Assembly (NCBI RefSeq): GCF_020360975.1
Contig: NW_025408703.1
Coordinates: forward strand, 1 to 40,388
DNA length: 40,388 nt
Reading direction: 5' to 3'
Source of the DNA: Hirsutella rhossiliensis
Lineage: Eukaryota; Ascomycota; Sordariomycetes; Hypocreales; Ophiocordycipitaceae
Below, piece by piece: positions 22,623 to 34,690 of the stretch (positions are counted from its first letter, which is position 1; the number at the start of each line of letters is the position of its first letter). The notes below the pieces were generated by a model, which was not told the DNA's origin, ran no database searches, and saw only the letters and a list, made by a program, of their open reading frames with translations. Made by a program: the position numbers and the translations under genes.

Positions 22623-25600
22623 GGTCGGCAGCTTCGTCGCCCGCTGCAAAGAAGCAGATCGGCTCGTGGGGAATGAAGGAGATGGGGAAGGTGTCCCTTT
22701 CTTGCCGGCGACCAAGGTCGTTGCTTCGTGCCGCGGTGTCCAAAGCGAGCAATTACGCGAGAATGTCGAGATTCCAGCTCGACAAATGATCAATAAGCAA
22801 GCCCCATGAATTCGACCAGCGAAGAGTCGTCGACCAGCGAATCAGTGACGGCGCCGCAGAAAGTGCAGAGGACATGAAGCTTTTGCAAGTACGGAAATCC
22901 GGGGTTCCGCGCCTTTAAAGACTTAAGACAGCAGACCGGAGGGCGGGAGGCAGGCGTCAAACCACCGACGCCAGCTCCGATCCCCCCATGGATAGAAGTC
23001 TTCCAGTTGCCGCTGCTCGGACTCGAAACGCTCCTTTTCCCTTTTTCTCCACAGAAATGTGCTGCGGCTCCGCCATTCTCGGGGCTGCGCTAGGGCGGGC
23101 GGCCGACGACAGGGCAAAGGCACACTGCCGCTTCAACCGGCGGTCTGGGGCCCCTGTCGGAGAATATGTCGCGGGCCGCCCTTTGATGAGACGAATGTAG
23201 TAAAAGTCGTGGCCATTGCGGAGACTGGGCCGCTACCAACTGACCATGTATCACTCGGCGGTCGTGGCCCAAGCGACGAAGTCATGCGGAGGCGATGAAA
23301 CGCGACCCTCGCCAAGTTTGAGACTGGCAGTCTGACGGAGAAGCACTGTACGTAGCGCCATTGATAACGCGTGTGATTATTTCCGTCATCTCAGCTAATT
23401 AGTGACGCCCCGGACAGGCCTAACGACGGGAATGTGTGACGCTTCCCCATCACCGATCTTCGTAGACGTCAAACGCACGCAAAGACTACCCTTCCTTGGA
23501 TACGCAAGGGCTTAATGTAACAAACCCTTGATCAAACATATGCACACTTTACTTCTGTTTTATTTCCAGCTTCAGGTCCCCCTTTTGGGCCTTGATGATA
23601 ACTACTGCGTTGCGCTTAGAACCAGACGATCCATGCGTTGTAATCGCTTAATGTAGTAATTTGTGGACCGTTGACGTGCCGCATCATGATTCCAAAGTCG
23701 ATTTGGGCTCAAGGTACTTTGCAGAAACACAGCATCCCTTATGCGTACTGAGATGATGCACTGCGGAAACCTTCACGGAGGGCATTTTTCTTTGGCCTTG
23801 CCCCCTCCTCCCCTATGAGGGAGGACTCAATGTGAAGAATATGCGCCAGATTCCTCTCTTGGTCCGTCAGGCGGTGACAAATGCAAGGCTAACAAGGTTT
23901 CGCCCGGCAGGATCTGCGGGCTGACTCGGCAACAATACTGTACGTATCCCGACTCGGGTACGGATACGGAATAATACGACGAAGGAAGTGGGGTTCTTAT
24001 TATAGAACAGCGTCGCTTTCAATGTTTGATGTAAACACCTCAGACAGCATGGGATAATATGTCGCAGACAATCGGTGGAGAACAACAGGTCAAGCAAGAT
24101 CACTAAGTAGTTCGTCCCGTGAAGTAAACGGGCCTCTGTTCGCTTATCTTATTGTTGGCAAAGTATCAGGTAGGGGTCTTCGGACAATGTGGCCTTAAGA
24201 CGGCCTGCAGCAGTGCGCAAACCTCAACCGAGATATCTCCTCCCCGTGAAGCAGCATTATTGCCGGCATAGGAAAAATCAAAAGCGAAAACAATGAAATT
24301 CTTCTATCACGTACCACACTTAGCCATAGCCAAGGCGGTTAATTGCATTGACCGCGGGTTTGTGACGTGGCTGACTGAGGCAGCTTCTCTATGCGTGTAA
24401 AGCAACTGACTAGGCAGCGCACAGTAACGCCTGGTGACAGGACTCGGAAGATAACGTTGCTCCCACTACTGGGGGACGCTGGGGTAAGAGGGAGGGGCAC
24501 GAGGGAGGGGGTGGAGGCCCCAGAAACAGGAGCCATATCAGATACATACAACACCAGCGTCGATGTCGTCATATCGTCTACTGAAAATAGTTTCATATAT
24601 TTATCAATCTCATAGAACTCTAAGCAATAAATTCCGGCACAGGTAGAGTTTTATCTTATTGGTAAGATATTTAGATAAATGCCCTTTATATTCAAGTGAA
24701 TATTTACATTATTCAGTTCAATCGAGAATCGGAGACATGAGGCGTGTCTCCGGTTGCTCTAACTTCTACCTGCCAAACAGGGACAGATGCATTTCTTGGA
24801 ATCACGGATTTAAGGAAAATATAGCGGGGACATTAGTTGCGCAATTCGACTAGATCTCGCAGACTTTTGAGGAGCTGACGGCTCGACTACGGTTGATATT
24901 ATATGTGACTCAACATGGGTTATTCTATGGCTCGTGAGCTGGCCCCTTGTTTTGCTATGAGTTTCTGCACTCGTCAAGAGGACGGTCCCCAGCCATAGTA
25001 GCCTCCGGGTTAAAGCATTGGCAGAGTCGGATGAAGCTGCTCTACTATTGACACTAGCCTGCGTTGCCGTTTTGTAGTTGAGAGAATGAGCAAACCCTCG
25101 GGTGGCATGGTATGGCCATGTTCATGCCGCGTTTCATGTTTAACCCTGGCCGGCACAGGCTGGTGCCGTGGCAAGGAATATTAAGATGAAGAGCGATGCA
25201 ACATGACGACTTGACGCTGAGCCCCCTGGTCCGGGTGATGCAATCTAATGATGTTGCATTAATTTTATCAATCTCCTTGAAATATCGCCTAGGCAATCAG
25301 ATCTTATCCATCTTTGTCGCAGTCATAGCAATTTGCTATTCTTAGAACTTCTATCGTTTGCCATTATTGCCCTTCCAACGCGACAGCACGCCTGACATTC
25401 AGGGCTCTATGACTAATTTCTATTCCACCAGGGACGGGAATCCACTCGACCCATTCGCTAAGCGATGCGGCTTCCCAAGGAGATCGAGACCTTGGGAGGC
25501 CGCTGGTCTATATGCAATCAAGCGCATCAATCCATCTCAGACATGGCCAAGCACCTGGATGCCAGCGTCTTGACATCGCTTAGCGACTGCATCGCCAATT

Positions 25601-27268
25601 GTAGAGCACGTATCATAATAATATGGCTCTTTGTGTTGTTGGCCCCTGCTGTCTTTTAAAGGACATGCCACTTGCCGGAGTAAAACCCGAGTTGCCAGAC
25701 TAGCCGAAACACTTGACGCCAAGAGAGAGACTGTAGAGTCCGTCCACACCTAGATAATCCTGCAAGAGAGAGATGGACTGAGCGTCACTCTCGAAGGTTA
25801 GAATGCTCGGGTTTGATCGTCTTAGCGCTACCGACTAGCACCCACTTGAAACCAATCAGGTCACTCAACAGAAGCTGTGTTAGTGCGACAGGTGAAGTTG
25901 CGACCACGTAGATGATGCTTCAGGCAGGAGTCAGATCCGGTACGAGCAAAAAGTAAACTAGTCGCTCTGTCGTCTGAATAATTCCAGACAAAGCCCGGGA
26001 GAGCCTGGTGAAGTCGAGTGACGTCTCTGATTATCATCTGGTTGCCGGGAAATGCGCAGGGCGACTGTACTACTTCGTAGCATCCCAAAACGCAGGTGAG
26101 ATTGATAAGGGCAAGCGAAACGCCGTGCCGCACTTGAAACGCGTTGTACGGTCGGGGCGGTTTATCAACGGGGCTGATCGGATGTCACGTTAAAGAGCGC
26201 TGCTTACAAGAAGGTCGCAGCAATCTGAATGCTTAGAGCCTTTTTTTTTTCATGAAAGGCTGCACGCATCACGAAGTCAACGTGACCATGTTGTGCTTTA
26301 TGGCTAAGGAATATGGCACCCTAGTAGCAGCTCTCATCGCCTTTCGGTATTGGGACAGCCGCGTCGAGTCGATGCTTGCCAGCGATGAACCGGGCGGTGC
26401 GTTTCCTCTCTGGAAGCTTGAACTGCTCCAACTTCGATGTCGATATGCTTCGTACTACGACACAAGTGTGCGTTGAAGAGTGACATTCGGGCCTTTGATA
26501 CGATTTCATTTAGGGAACCTTTAAAAATTGAACTTTATGGTCGGAGGCTGAAGCCCCAAGTTTCACCTCGTTGTAGGCGATCCTCTAAGATGTACATTAT
26601 TACTGCCCCGGTTTATAAGCTCGGTAGTCGTATGGTGTGATATATTCATCTCAATGTACCCCAGCGCTCTATTATCAACCGACTGATTTCGGCTGTGGCA
26701 ATTTGTTCTTCGAGAGTGTCCCTGTTTGGCTTTGGCCCCAGCTTTGAAGTTAGAGGCAGTTAAAAGCCCCCAACGTCGTGGGTTAGAATTTTATATTCCA
26801 AGCGAGCTTCATTAAGAATATTTCTCGACATACACGGCCAATCTGTTTTTGGTTTGGTCGGCAATTCTTTGCAAGAAGGTTCATATGTAGTAACGCGATG
26901 TATCCCCCGTTACAAGAGATGTTTGCCGACCCCCAATGGATAGGCGGCAGAACTCACACTTACACTGACCATAGAGTCGCAGCGCGTTACAGCGTCACCG
27001 TTGCAATGCTTTGACCAACTATAGTTACGAGTGGGTGGCATTTTATGTCGCATCGCAGATTATGTATATAGTCCAGAAAACTCATCATTACAAGTCTGTT
27101 TAGTTGCATTTACAAATCCATGGGTCAAACAACCGCCAAGATTTCCACCCTGATGATGAAGCACACTATACACACTCTTCAAGCTGCGGCGTTCGCGACA
27201 ACGTATGTGCCCAGTGCATTGCCCCGGTCTTTAGTACTTCCAGGCGAAATTGTACGCACCGAGTGCAA
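22623..27268. other. Long gene-poor stretch, no gene recognised
   Basis: About 4.6 kb with ordinary base composition up to about 23.5 kb and rather AT-richer DNA after that, but without the CpA loss of RIP. The first few hundred bases should hold the promoter of the zinc transporter. Open frames are short and I recognise no family. A frame pair near 25420-25610 (PKEIETLGGRWSI in one frame, DPFAKRCGFP in another) looks coding-like and may be a relic. A T-run hairpin (GCCTTTTTTTTTTCATGAAAGGC) sits near 26238-26260. Confidence 0.5.
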
Positions 27269-28092
27269 TCAACCACCCATGCCGAAATCTTTGCAAACTT
27301 CCCGGCCTTGGGCTTTGATGTTCTCGACAACCCATAGTCGATAGTTGGAGGAAAACAAACGCTTTTCAGGGGCAAAGGCGAAGTTGTTGCTAGTCTCGCC
27401 TATGTGAATTTTGCCAAGCAACACGCCATCGGGATTCCAGATGTGGACGCCGTCGCCAACACCTGCCCAGACGTTGCCCTTGGTATCACAGTGGATGCCA
27501 TCCGAGAAACCCACGTCGGAATACGAAAAGAGTCTCATGTTAACTAGCCGCTTGTTTTCGACGACGTCAAAGGCATAGATGGTTGCCGGCTGCCCGGTGA
27601 CCACGTCAAACTGCTGGCTGCCAGTGTCGGAGACGTAGACGAGTTTGTTGTCCAGCGAAAACTCGATGCCATTTAGCTAAACGAAGCCGTCTGCTACGAC
27701 CTAATCAACTCATGTATCCGACTCGAAGCGGTAGACTTGCCTAGGCATCGACGGCGGTGGGCGAAATGCTGGTATTAGCCGTAGTCGTCCGAGTCGAGCG
27801 AGACGACAGTGATGTTGATGCTGTTCCCGGGCTCCTGTAGTTGGACGTGATATTGAGGAACTGTCCTCTTTGTTGTAGACGCCGGCTTCGTGAAATGCCT
27901 CCCAGGGCAGATCCCAAACCATGCGCGCCGTCCGTGGCCCATAACGTCGTAGAAGTCGGGTGAATACGACAGGAACGAGATGGCTGGCTTGACGGCGCCC
28001 CCCAAGAGGTTTGGGAGATATTGGGCGTTGGTGGCCGTCGCCAATAAATCGACGTTTACAAAATGCGACATGTTGGCTGTCAGCCAGAGCAT
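27269..28092 (-). pseudogene. SMP-30/gluconolactonase-like gene with internal deletion
   Basis: A six-bladed beta-propeller lactonase family (SMP-30/LRE-like). The N-terminal part reads YLPNLLGGAVKPAISFLSY, then MVWDLPWEAFHEAGVYN and SINITVVSLD. The C-terminal part reads RQVYRFES, LNGIEFSLDNKLVYVSDTG, SDGIHCDTKGNVWAGVGDG and SNNFAFAPEKRLF. Between about 27775 and 27740 the family's middle (around 100 residues or more) is absent, and frame changes and a stop lie at the join. That loss removes propeller blades that normally carry metal ligands, so I expect no activity even if the frameshifts are sequencing errors. The start at 28092 (MLWLTANMSHFVNVD) is tentative, and no convincing signal peptide is seen. 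Calling it SMP-30-like is secure. Confidence 0.75.
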
Positions 28093-28456
28093 CGTGATGG
28101 GACCAGGGAACGTGAGTGGTGTGAAGCAGGAGGAGGATGATTTCTTTCGTGAGCCCAGACTCCACTGGTCCTGGACGCCCTGGCGTTGTGCCTGCAGTCT
28201 GTGCTTTGGTTACGGCGGTATTTGCTTTCCCCATCATGAGCTTCCCTTCCCGCCCTTGTCTCCATGGCCCCACGGGATGCACGATCGGTCTCCGGAGTCG
28301 GACGCCGTGCTGGGTAGAGAGGAGTACATCGAAGGGACGATTTGAGCCACACCGTCTCCCGAATCAGCTGTCTAGAGTATTCTTCCATTTCTTTAGAGCC
28401 GCCTTGAAACTAACGAATCTTTCCTCCCTCGACTAGAGCAATTCCAGCAGCCCCTT

Positions 28457-29375
28457 TCAGATCGGACACGTGGTTGTTGAACCGTTTCGTCGCGTTGTGT
28501 GTCGCGCGCATGCACTCTGTAGTTGGCGACTGTTGGCGTCGCGGGCGTGCTCGTCGAGCAACTCTCTAGCGCCAGGTCGGTCCGGGTATTGCAATTCTTT
28601 GGCTGCAACGAGCTTCCAGTTCCCGCAGCTGCGAAAACTCAACGAACCGGTTCAGAACAGTGAACTCGACCTTAAACGACGCTGTACACAACAGGCTTCC
28701 AGGCTGTTTGGATATTGTATTGCAGTGAACTCCCAGGCCAGGACGCTCACGTCGAGGAGAACGATAAAGAAGTTGACGATAATCAGGTGGCTCACGACGC
28801 GTCGCGGTCCAGCAGGCGCCGCCCTTCAGCAATTGAAGAATCTTAGTCGTTTCGATAATATAGAGGCCCGATATAATGAGTTTCTGCACGGTAAAGGCGG
28901 ACAGCTGCAGCTTCTCGAAAATGGAGTACGGCGTCACGAACGGTTCTAGCTTGTTCGAGTTAGAGCCGTAAACCAGTACTATGACCGATATATCCAGGCG
29001 TATCGCGTTGGTTATGATCATCGCGAGAACGTAGCGCAGGAGCTTCGGGTGTTAGAGGACGAAGTGCAATCGCGAGTATAAGTCGATCGACTGGCCCGTG
29101 ATCATAGTGCATCAGCCAATAAGGACACTGGAATGCACGAAGCCCGCCGGGTCAACATGCAGGAGCTGGAGCAGGTAGCCCACGACATTAAAGGCGATGC
29201 CCCATGTTGCAACGACAAGGCCCCAAAAGTAAGCCGCGAAACTGCTTAAAGGTGCTTGCTATTAGGAAATTGAGCTCCACCGTTATAGAGCGCAATGCTG
29301 ATGAAAACGACGATGACGACACAGAAACCTAGTCATAGGCCCTGGATCGCCGTCACGTCATCACTTGAATCCATG
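28457..29375 (-). CDS. DUF7703-like fungal integral membrane protein (frameshifted)
   Basis: A multi-pass membrane protein family of unknown function, common in ascomycetes. The likely start is ATG 29375 (MDSSDDVTAIQG), followed by hydrophobic FCVVIVVFISIALYNG, FKQFRG, FNVVGYLLQLL-like and TMITGQSIDLYSRLHFVL-like segments across frames. The longest clean frame then reads LLRYVLAMIITNAI, FVTPYSIFEKLQ and TVQKLIISGLYIIET. The C-terminal part has FKVEFTVLNRFVEFSQ. Several single-base frame changes occur (around 29270, 29150, 29060, 28800), and the C-terminal end is uncertain between 28457 and 28566. It lies between the SMP-30-like and paraoxonase-like genes on the same strand. No function should be inferred from that. 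Confidence 0.6.
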
Positions 29376-31057
29376 GCAGACGGCTACATATGGTTACGCC
29401 GCGCAGGAAGTTGCCCGGAGGGCGGGTTTGTATACCATGGTCGACAGTGTCAGGGAGACCGCCGCTGTGCGGAGGGCTGCACGATCGTCATATCGTTGAC
29501 GAGAAGGCGCGTCCTAGGCGGTAAAGATGACAACAGCTTTGGTGTATGCCGTGAACGCCGGCCGAGAAGAAAGCCAGCCTGCCGCATGCAGAAGCGCGGC
29601 ATTCGTCTACAACCATTTAAGCCCCAGTCTGGCGTCAAGGCGCCGAAAGCGACAAACTAGGTTAAGGCAAGTAGGCAGTAGTAACGTGGCCGCGAACGAG
29701 ACCAACCGGTTTGTGTGGTCGGTGCCGAGAGTTGTCAAAGGCGTTGAGCTTTCGGACCTTTAGGGGACACGGCTACCGGACCCCCTTCGCTCCTAACCTA
29801 GTTCCCTCAGCACTGAGATTGGAATCCGTGAAGCCTGCATGAGGCGGAAAGCAGGATCTAAGAATTTGGAGCGAGAAATCGCCACCGTGCGCGTCTGGCA
29901 TTGGATATTATATCTTCTTCACGAAAGATGCATCTATGGCCGAGATGGATTATCATGATTTATCCCAGTAAGCATGAGGTCAACTGGCAGCGTCAGGAGA
30001 GATGGTGGCAGCTCGGCGAGTTTAATGCCACGAGGTCGCACTCTTGCACTGAACACCTCCCCTTCTACCTTAGGTGAACGAACTTAGGACCAGTTATTCT
30101 ACAACTTTTAGGTAGTCTCTGACTGTTTAGGGATTCCAAACGCTCCTTTACAGGCCGAACTTTTGTGACGGCCGAGAAGAATGCGCAAGCGCTCGACTAA
30201 TCTCCTCCGCACTCAAGCCACGGCCCGCGATGCTCTGTTTTAATGACCAATGAAATTGCCGCCCTATATACAGTCCAGATACGTCATCTAGGTTTCTATC
30301 CAGCACGTGGCTTCCAGCCCTCAATCCAAATGCCCATGGCGCTTTCCGGACCAGAATGCTGGCGAAAGGGCTTGAGCTCAACCGTTGGTGACAGCTGGCC
30401 AGCCGGCGTTGGGCAGCCAATCGAACTCTTGACTGGATCGACGACCCAAAGGCGATCATTTATCAACACCAAATTCTCAAAGGTAAAATCAGTTCTGAGT
30501 AGGGAATATTAAGCAAAGTCTAATCGGTGTGTGAGCCGCCCCGGGCGACGAAGCGCTCAATTAAATTTTTGTGTAGCCTGGGCAAGCAGCACGGTCCGGC
30601 ATGGGCCAAACGACCAAATCGAATAGTCCCATGTTACTAGGATGACTATTCAAGGAAAGCCGTGGCAAGCAAATGAGATTTTACTCGTTTCTCCGCCCGC
30701 TGTGTACATGGACATCTACATCCCGAAAGTGTACAGGGAGATTCTAGTCCCTTCAAGGCCTGTGGTCTCCTGGTGTCGAACCCTGCTTGAAGGCATAGAG
30801 GGAGACAAGCCAAGCCTCGGCTTCCTCGGCCCCTGATAGTGGCTGACCCTGCCGGCTCGTTCTAAGGGGACCATCGCCTATTTTGCTTGTTCCATACCTG
30901 GAGTGTCTTAGGGCATTGGCAATGATGAAAAGGAGGTCTCATCTGTTCTCCAGCTCAGGTTGTGGCGTGACAAGTCCCATCACGGGAGGAGTTTGCACCA
31001 TAGAACGCAAGTCGCCATACGACAAGCCGCTCACACCCCGGCTGTAAACACTTAGAC
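29376..31057. other. Intergenic region with unassigned coding-like relics
   Basis: There is no intact gene. On the minus strand at about 30148-30490, adjacent frames give ENLVLINDRLWVVDPVKSS, IGCPTPAGQLSPTVELKPF and then LDRNLDDVSGLYIGRQFHW and GRGLSAEEISRALAHS. This looks like one protein broken by frameshifts, but I cannot name its family. A second stretch at 29450-29640 has open frames without resemblance. The rest looks non-coding. Confidence 0.4.
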
Positions 31058-32445
31058 TCACAAATCAACTCCAATTGACACAATACTCTTGGACAAGAAT
31101 CCTGTGACGAAGCTGCGCCCGGCGACGACCCCGTTGATGGAGGGATCGGTAGCAACCAACACAGCGGTGCTCGAGCTGCGAATTCGGTTGCCATCATCCT
31201 GAAACAGCAGGCGTTTGCTCCATCCCCTAGGCCCACATCATTTCGAGCATTGCTTGTTTGCTGCCCGGCCCGCAGGGTGCCACCTTCCATACCATGACGC
31301 CGTCTTTGGCATGGGGTCACGACTGTTTTCTGCAGATCGACGGCTCTTGTTAAGCCGCAGACGATAAAGCCACTGGCGTCAAATGTGCATTCGCGAAGGG
31401 GTCCGAAAAGTAGCTCGGGTTGTCAAGGTGGAGTCCAATTCAATCGATTCAACGACGTCGATCCGGCGGGCTGTGCTGTTCGAGTCCATGCCTTCAAATG
31501 TACCTAGATGTAGCACCCCGCTCGCCGCGCTCCCCAACAACACGTCCTGTGACGTTTTCCCGTGGCCAAGGCCGTTATTGTTATGCAAACCGGCAAGGGC
31601 AACCGAGGCCTTGACATTGTAGCTGTCGTCCGTCGGACTACCGGCGCTGGCAGAAAACTCGACGTAGAGCGTAGTAGACCACTTTGCTTCGTAGTAGAGA
31701 TCTTCAAGCATCCTTAACCATCCGTCCCTGTAGTAGTGGTCGTTTGTCACGAAGAAGGATGTCGGTGATAGGGCCAAAATGTCATTGGGCGTTGCTATGA
31801 GCGGATCCCAGACTGAACGAACGTGTCGGACCGTGTCGGATCCGATGACGTAGTGAAAGACTTCGACCACCGAATAACTCTTGGGCGCACTAGCGTTGGC
31901 TTTTTGGAAGTGCTCACGGCTTGGCTTATGGTTGACCGCGAAAACGTAGACAGCCTCACCCTTCCGTCTACTAGGATCGTCGATTATATCGATGCCGTGT
32001 GTAACGAAGGGCGGTTCGAAATTTTCAAAGTGCAAGGCCCTGGCCTTTAAAGTCTGCTACGAATGAGCAAATGAGGACATGGAAGAAGCAAAAACGGACG
32101 TACTCTTGGGTCAATGATCCGGATATTGCCTCGAGCCTTGGAGGCAGCTGTCGGATTATTGAAGTTGGCAAGAGGTGGAAACCACGAATATCGGGTAGAT
32201 TCCACATCTTCGCAAGCAGTAAAGAGCAGCTTGCTTGCTTCATGATAGTGAAGGTCCTCGCAATGCAAGGTGTTTCCGATGATAGAGACATCCTTTGGCT
32301 GTATAGAGTCTTGGCTTGCGGGCGTTCGGAACACGCCCAGAACGAGAGTCATCCGCCGAAGGCTGGTGCCATAGGTATAAGACCCAAGAACTGCCAAGAG
32401 AAGCACAAGACCTGGAGCAATATAGAACGAATTGCGAGCGGCCAT
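31058..32445 (-). CDS. Paraoxonase/arylesterase-like lactonase (PON family; frameshifted)
   Basis: A calcium-dependent six-bladed propeller hydrolase of lactones and aryl esters. Exon 1 is 32445-32104 and begins with a hydrophobic anchor (FYIAPGLVLLLAVLG), as in membrane-tethered family members. Further on are NTLHCEDLHYHEASKLLFTAC and the junction NIRIIDPR. A 50-bp intron (32054-32103) leads to LKARALHFENFEPPFVTHGIDIIDDP, IGSDTVRHVRSVW, the calcium-site motif TPNDILALSPTSFFVTNDHYY, and the late parts NPSYFSDPFAN, SGFIVCGLTRAVD and LLFQDDGNRIRSS, ending SIVSIGVDL at 31058. Total length near 445 residues suits the family. Single-base losses near 31429 and 31390 and more near 31250-31310 split the C-terminal third. 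Family assignment is firm; physiological substrate unknown. Confidence 0.8.
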
Positions 32446-32759
32446 GATATGTAATCCACGGCCAACGCAAGCCGTTAGAGAAAGCATACAGGCTAGGACG
32501 ATTTCAGATGAAGTCAATGCTAGGGCAAACGAATGCCTCAGGTAGCTAAAGCGGTGAGAGAACAAGGCAGGCCGGATTTGGTTATAATAAGCGGGAACTG
32601 ATTTGTATTTTTACTACCCTCCTCTAATAAATGATTTGACTGGCCAGCGCCACCCCGCATTGCATCTTTTGCCGAGTTGCATGGCGCAGCGTGTGGGGGC
32701 ACAAGTAAACGAGCCTGGGTACTGTTGGCTGCTGCCCGCTGTGGTCGTACGTGTCCCAT

Positions 32760-33355
32760 CTAGTACCCCAGTCGCTCAATCATGTGGGGAGAGTTGATGA
32801 AGGCGCATCTCTCCATCGAATCTCTGTCTGCTGATGGCAAGATGAGAGCGGGGCCCGTCGAAAGCTAACAGACCCTCAAAGGGACCTCCCATCATATATA
32901 GGGCGGTTTCGTTTAGGGTGGGAAAAGCCGCTCGAACCCTTGAAAGGTCTCGTGGCTCTTTAGCCACGGTCTGCCTGTGCTTGCAAATGTTGACCACGAC
33001 CTTGAGCCCCTGACCTTTAAATACGAGTCGGAAGCCGTTGGATAGAACGGATAGCCATTGACATCGTAATGCGAGAGGTTTCCGAAAATATACGCAAACT
33101 CCGAGTTATAAATAGGACCGAGTCCATTTTGGTGTTTGCGTGAGCAAGTACAGTCGAGGATTGTCTGGTTCCAGTTGCATAGGTAAACGGCATTGCCCGC
33201 CGTGTTAAGGCGCTCAGCATACTATACAGCCGGACAGGTCATAGGAGATCTCTGAAAACCCGCCGATCGAAAGAATTTATTAGACAGCCTAGCTCCTGGT
33301 TTGCCTAGAAGTCGGATATAGGGTAGAGCGAGAGACGTTGATCCACGTTATCTCT
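32760..33355 (-). pseudogene. Carboxylesterase type B, C-terminal fragment cut by RIP-mutated block
   Basis: Only the last part of a cholinesterase/carboxylesterase-like alpha/beta hydrolase remains: LYPISDF, MTCPAV-stop-YAERLNTAGNAVYLC, IYNSEFAYIFGNLSHYDVNG, TASDSYLKVRGSRSWSTFA, NETALYMMGG, GPRSHLAISRQRFD, and CAFINSPHMIERLGY before a stop at 32760. The nucleophile-elbow part and the N-terminal half would lie beyond 33360, where RIP-mutated DNA begins and similarity stops. There is an in-frame TAG and at least two frame changes. It is a truncated, non-functional gene marking the right edge of the island. Confidence 0.7.
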
Positions 33356-33953
33356 TATTAAACCGGGCGCGTATATAAATATAAACTTAAAAGAATTATC
33401 TATAGTTTTAATCTTATTGTCTATAAAAAAGGTTACTCTTAAGCAGGGGCTTAAGAGCATAGTAGAAGAAGTAGGGGCATAGAAAGGTAAATTAAGTAAT
33501 ATATATCTTAGTCTATCTATTAGGATAAGGGAGGGGCTTATATAGGTATAGTAACTATATATAGCTAGCTAAAAGAGGGCATTAAGGTATTCCTATACCT
33601 AAGTTAGGCCTATATAATGTCCTTAGGCTAGGGGAGTTATATTAGTTAGGCGGGCTTCCTTATATATAACTATTAGGTCTACTAGGCATAACTATAGCCT
33701 CTTATACCTACTCTCCTTAATATACCCTTGCTACCCTAGCTTCTAGATAATAGGCAATAGGTAGAAGAGCGTTTAGTCTAATAAATATAAGGCTATTCTA
33801 ATATTAAATTCAGCTACTTTATTTTCTATTTAAGGAGGTTATCTAAAAATAGGGAGGCTCCTAATTATATCCTACAGGAAAGGTAAATATAATAAAAAGG
33901 AAGTTTATTCGGCGGCTAGTGCTCGAATAGTATATATAAAAAAATAAAAGCCA

Positions 33954-34003
33954 GGACCTAGGGAGAGGATATGGGAGAAGCTATTTCCTCTCCCTTTAGG
34001 TCC
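33954..34003. repeat. Imperfect hairpin, 16-18 bp arms
   Basis: GGACCTAGGGAGAGGA at 33954-33969 pairs with TCCTCTCCCTTTAGGTCC at 33986-34003, apart from a two-base bulge. The loop is about 16 bases. It lies just upstream of the tRNA-like segment and may be part of the same short element. Confidence 0.5.
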
Positions 34004-34049
34004 GTTTATGCCCGGCCCCTAGGGCGTGGTTATATAACCTGCTCTTCCG

Positions 34050-34115
34050 CCCTAGGGAGTCGAACTTACGATTAATAAGGTTATATAGCCTGCTCTTACC
34101 GTTTAACTAGTAGTT
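34050..34115 (-). repeat. tRNA-like segment (tRNA relic or head of a tRNA-derived SINE)
   Basis: The minus strand holds a box-B-like AGTTCGACTCCC (34055-34066) and, about 30 bases upstream, a box-A-like TAGTTAAACGGTAAGAGCA (34091-34109), at tRNA-like spacing. Stems do not all pair, so it is not a working tRNA. The phrase GGTTATATA(A/G)CCTGCTCT occurs twice on the plus strand (near 34029 and 34079), suggesting a partial duplication. RIP damage could explain the weak stems. Confidence 0.35.
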
Positions 34116-34690
34116 ATAAGTTATATTTATAACCTTCTTTATAAGGAGGGGTATATGGGGCATCCTTTAAGTAGCCTAGGTACTATAGTACCTTTGCGGC
34201 AACGTAGTCCTTTAAGATAAAAGTAATTATAAAGGTAGGCTTTCTAATAATATATTCCTTATATTAATTAGTCTTAATTTAATAAAGCTATTGCGATTAT
34301 CGTAAGTTTAAGCGCTATAGTATTATACTATTTAATAGGTAGTCTAGTAATAACTTTACTTCTTAGTAGTAAATAGGGCTAACTACCCCTATATCTTTAT
34401 AGTTTCTTAACTAAATTAAGATCTAATTATACCGTTAGAATCCTTAATCTTAGTATATATAGTTCTTATAAAGAGAGATATAAGAAGTATATATAAAATA
34501 CAAGTGAAATTAGAAGTAAGGTCGGATAGGTAGGGCAGAGATATTTAATTCTTATAGGGCAGTAATTATAGTAGGGAGTAATTATTATATTACCTTAATT
34601 ATCCTTCTTTCCTTTATCTAACGGTCCTCTTTATACCTATCTAGTATCTTAATTAATAAAGAAGATCCTACTTATAAATATTCTTTTAAC

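Noticed and set aside
22623..27268. Open frames of 60-90 codons in the gene-poor stretch
   Set aside because: Their length and density fit chance; no motif was recognised.
31379..32035. Stop at 31379 as the natural end of the paraoxonase-like protein
   Set aside because: Family similarity continues in shifted frames (NPSYFSDPFAN, LLFQDDGNRIRSS) to a better stop at 31058.
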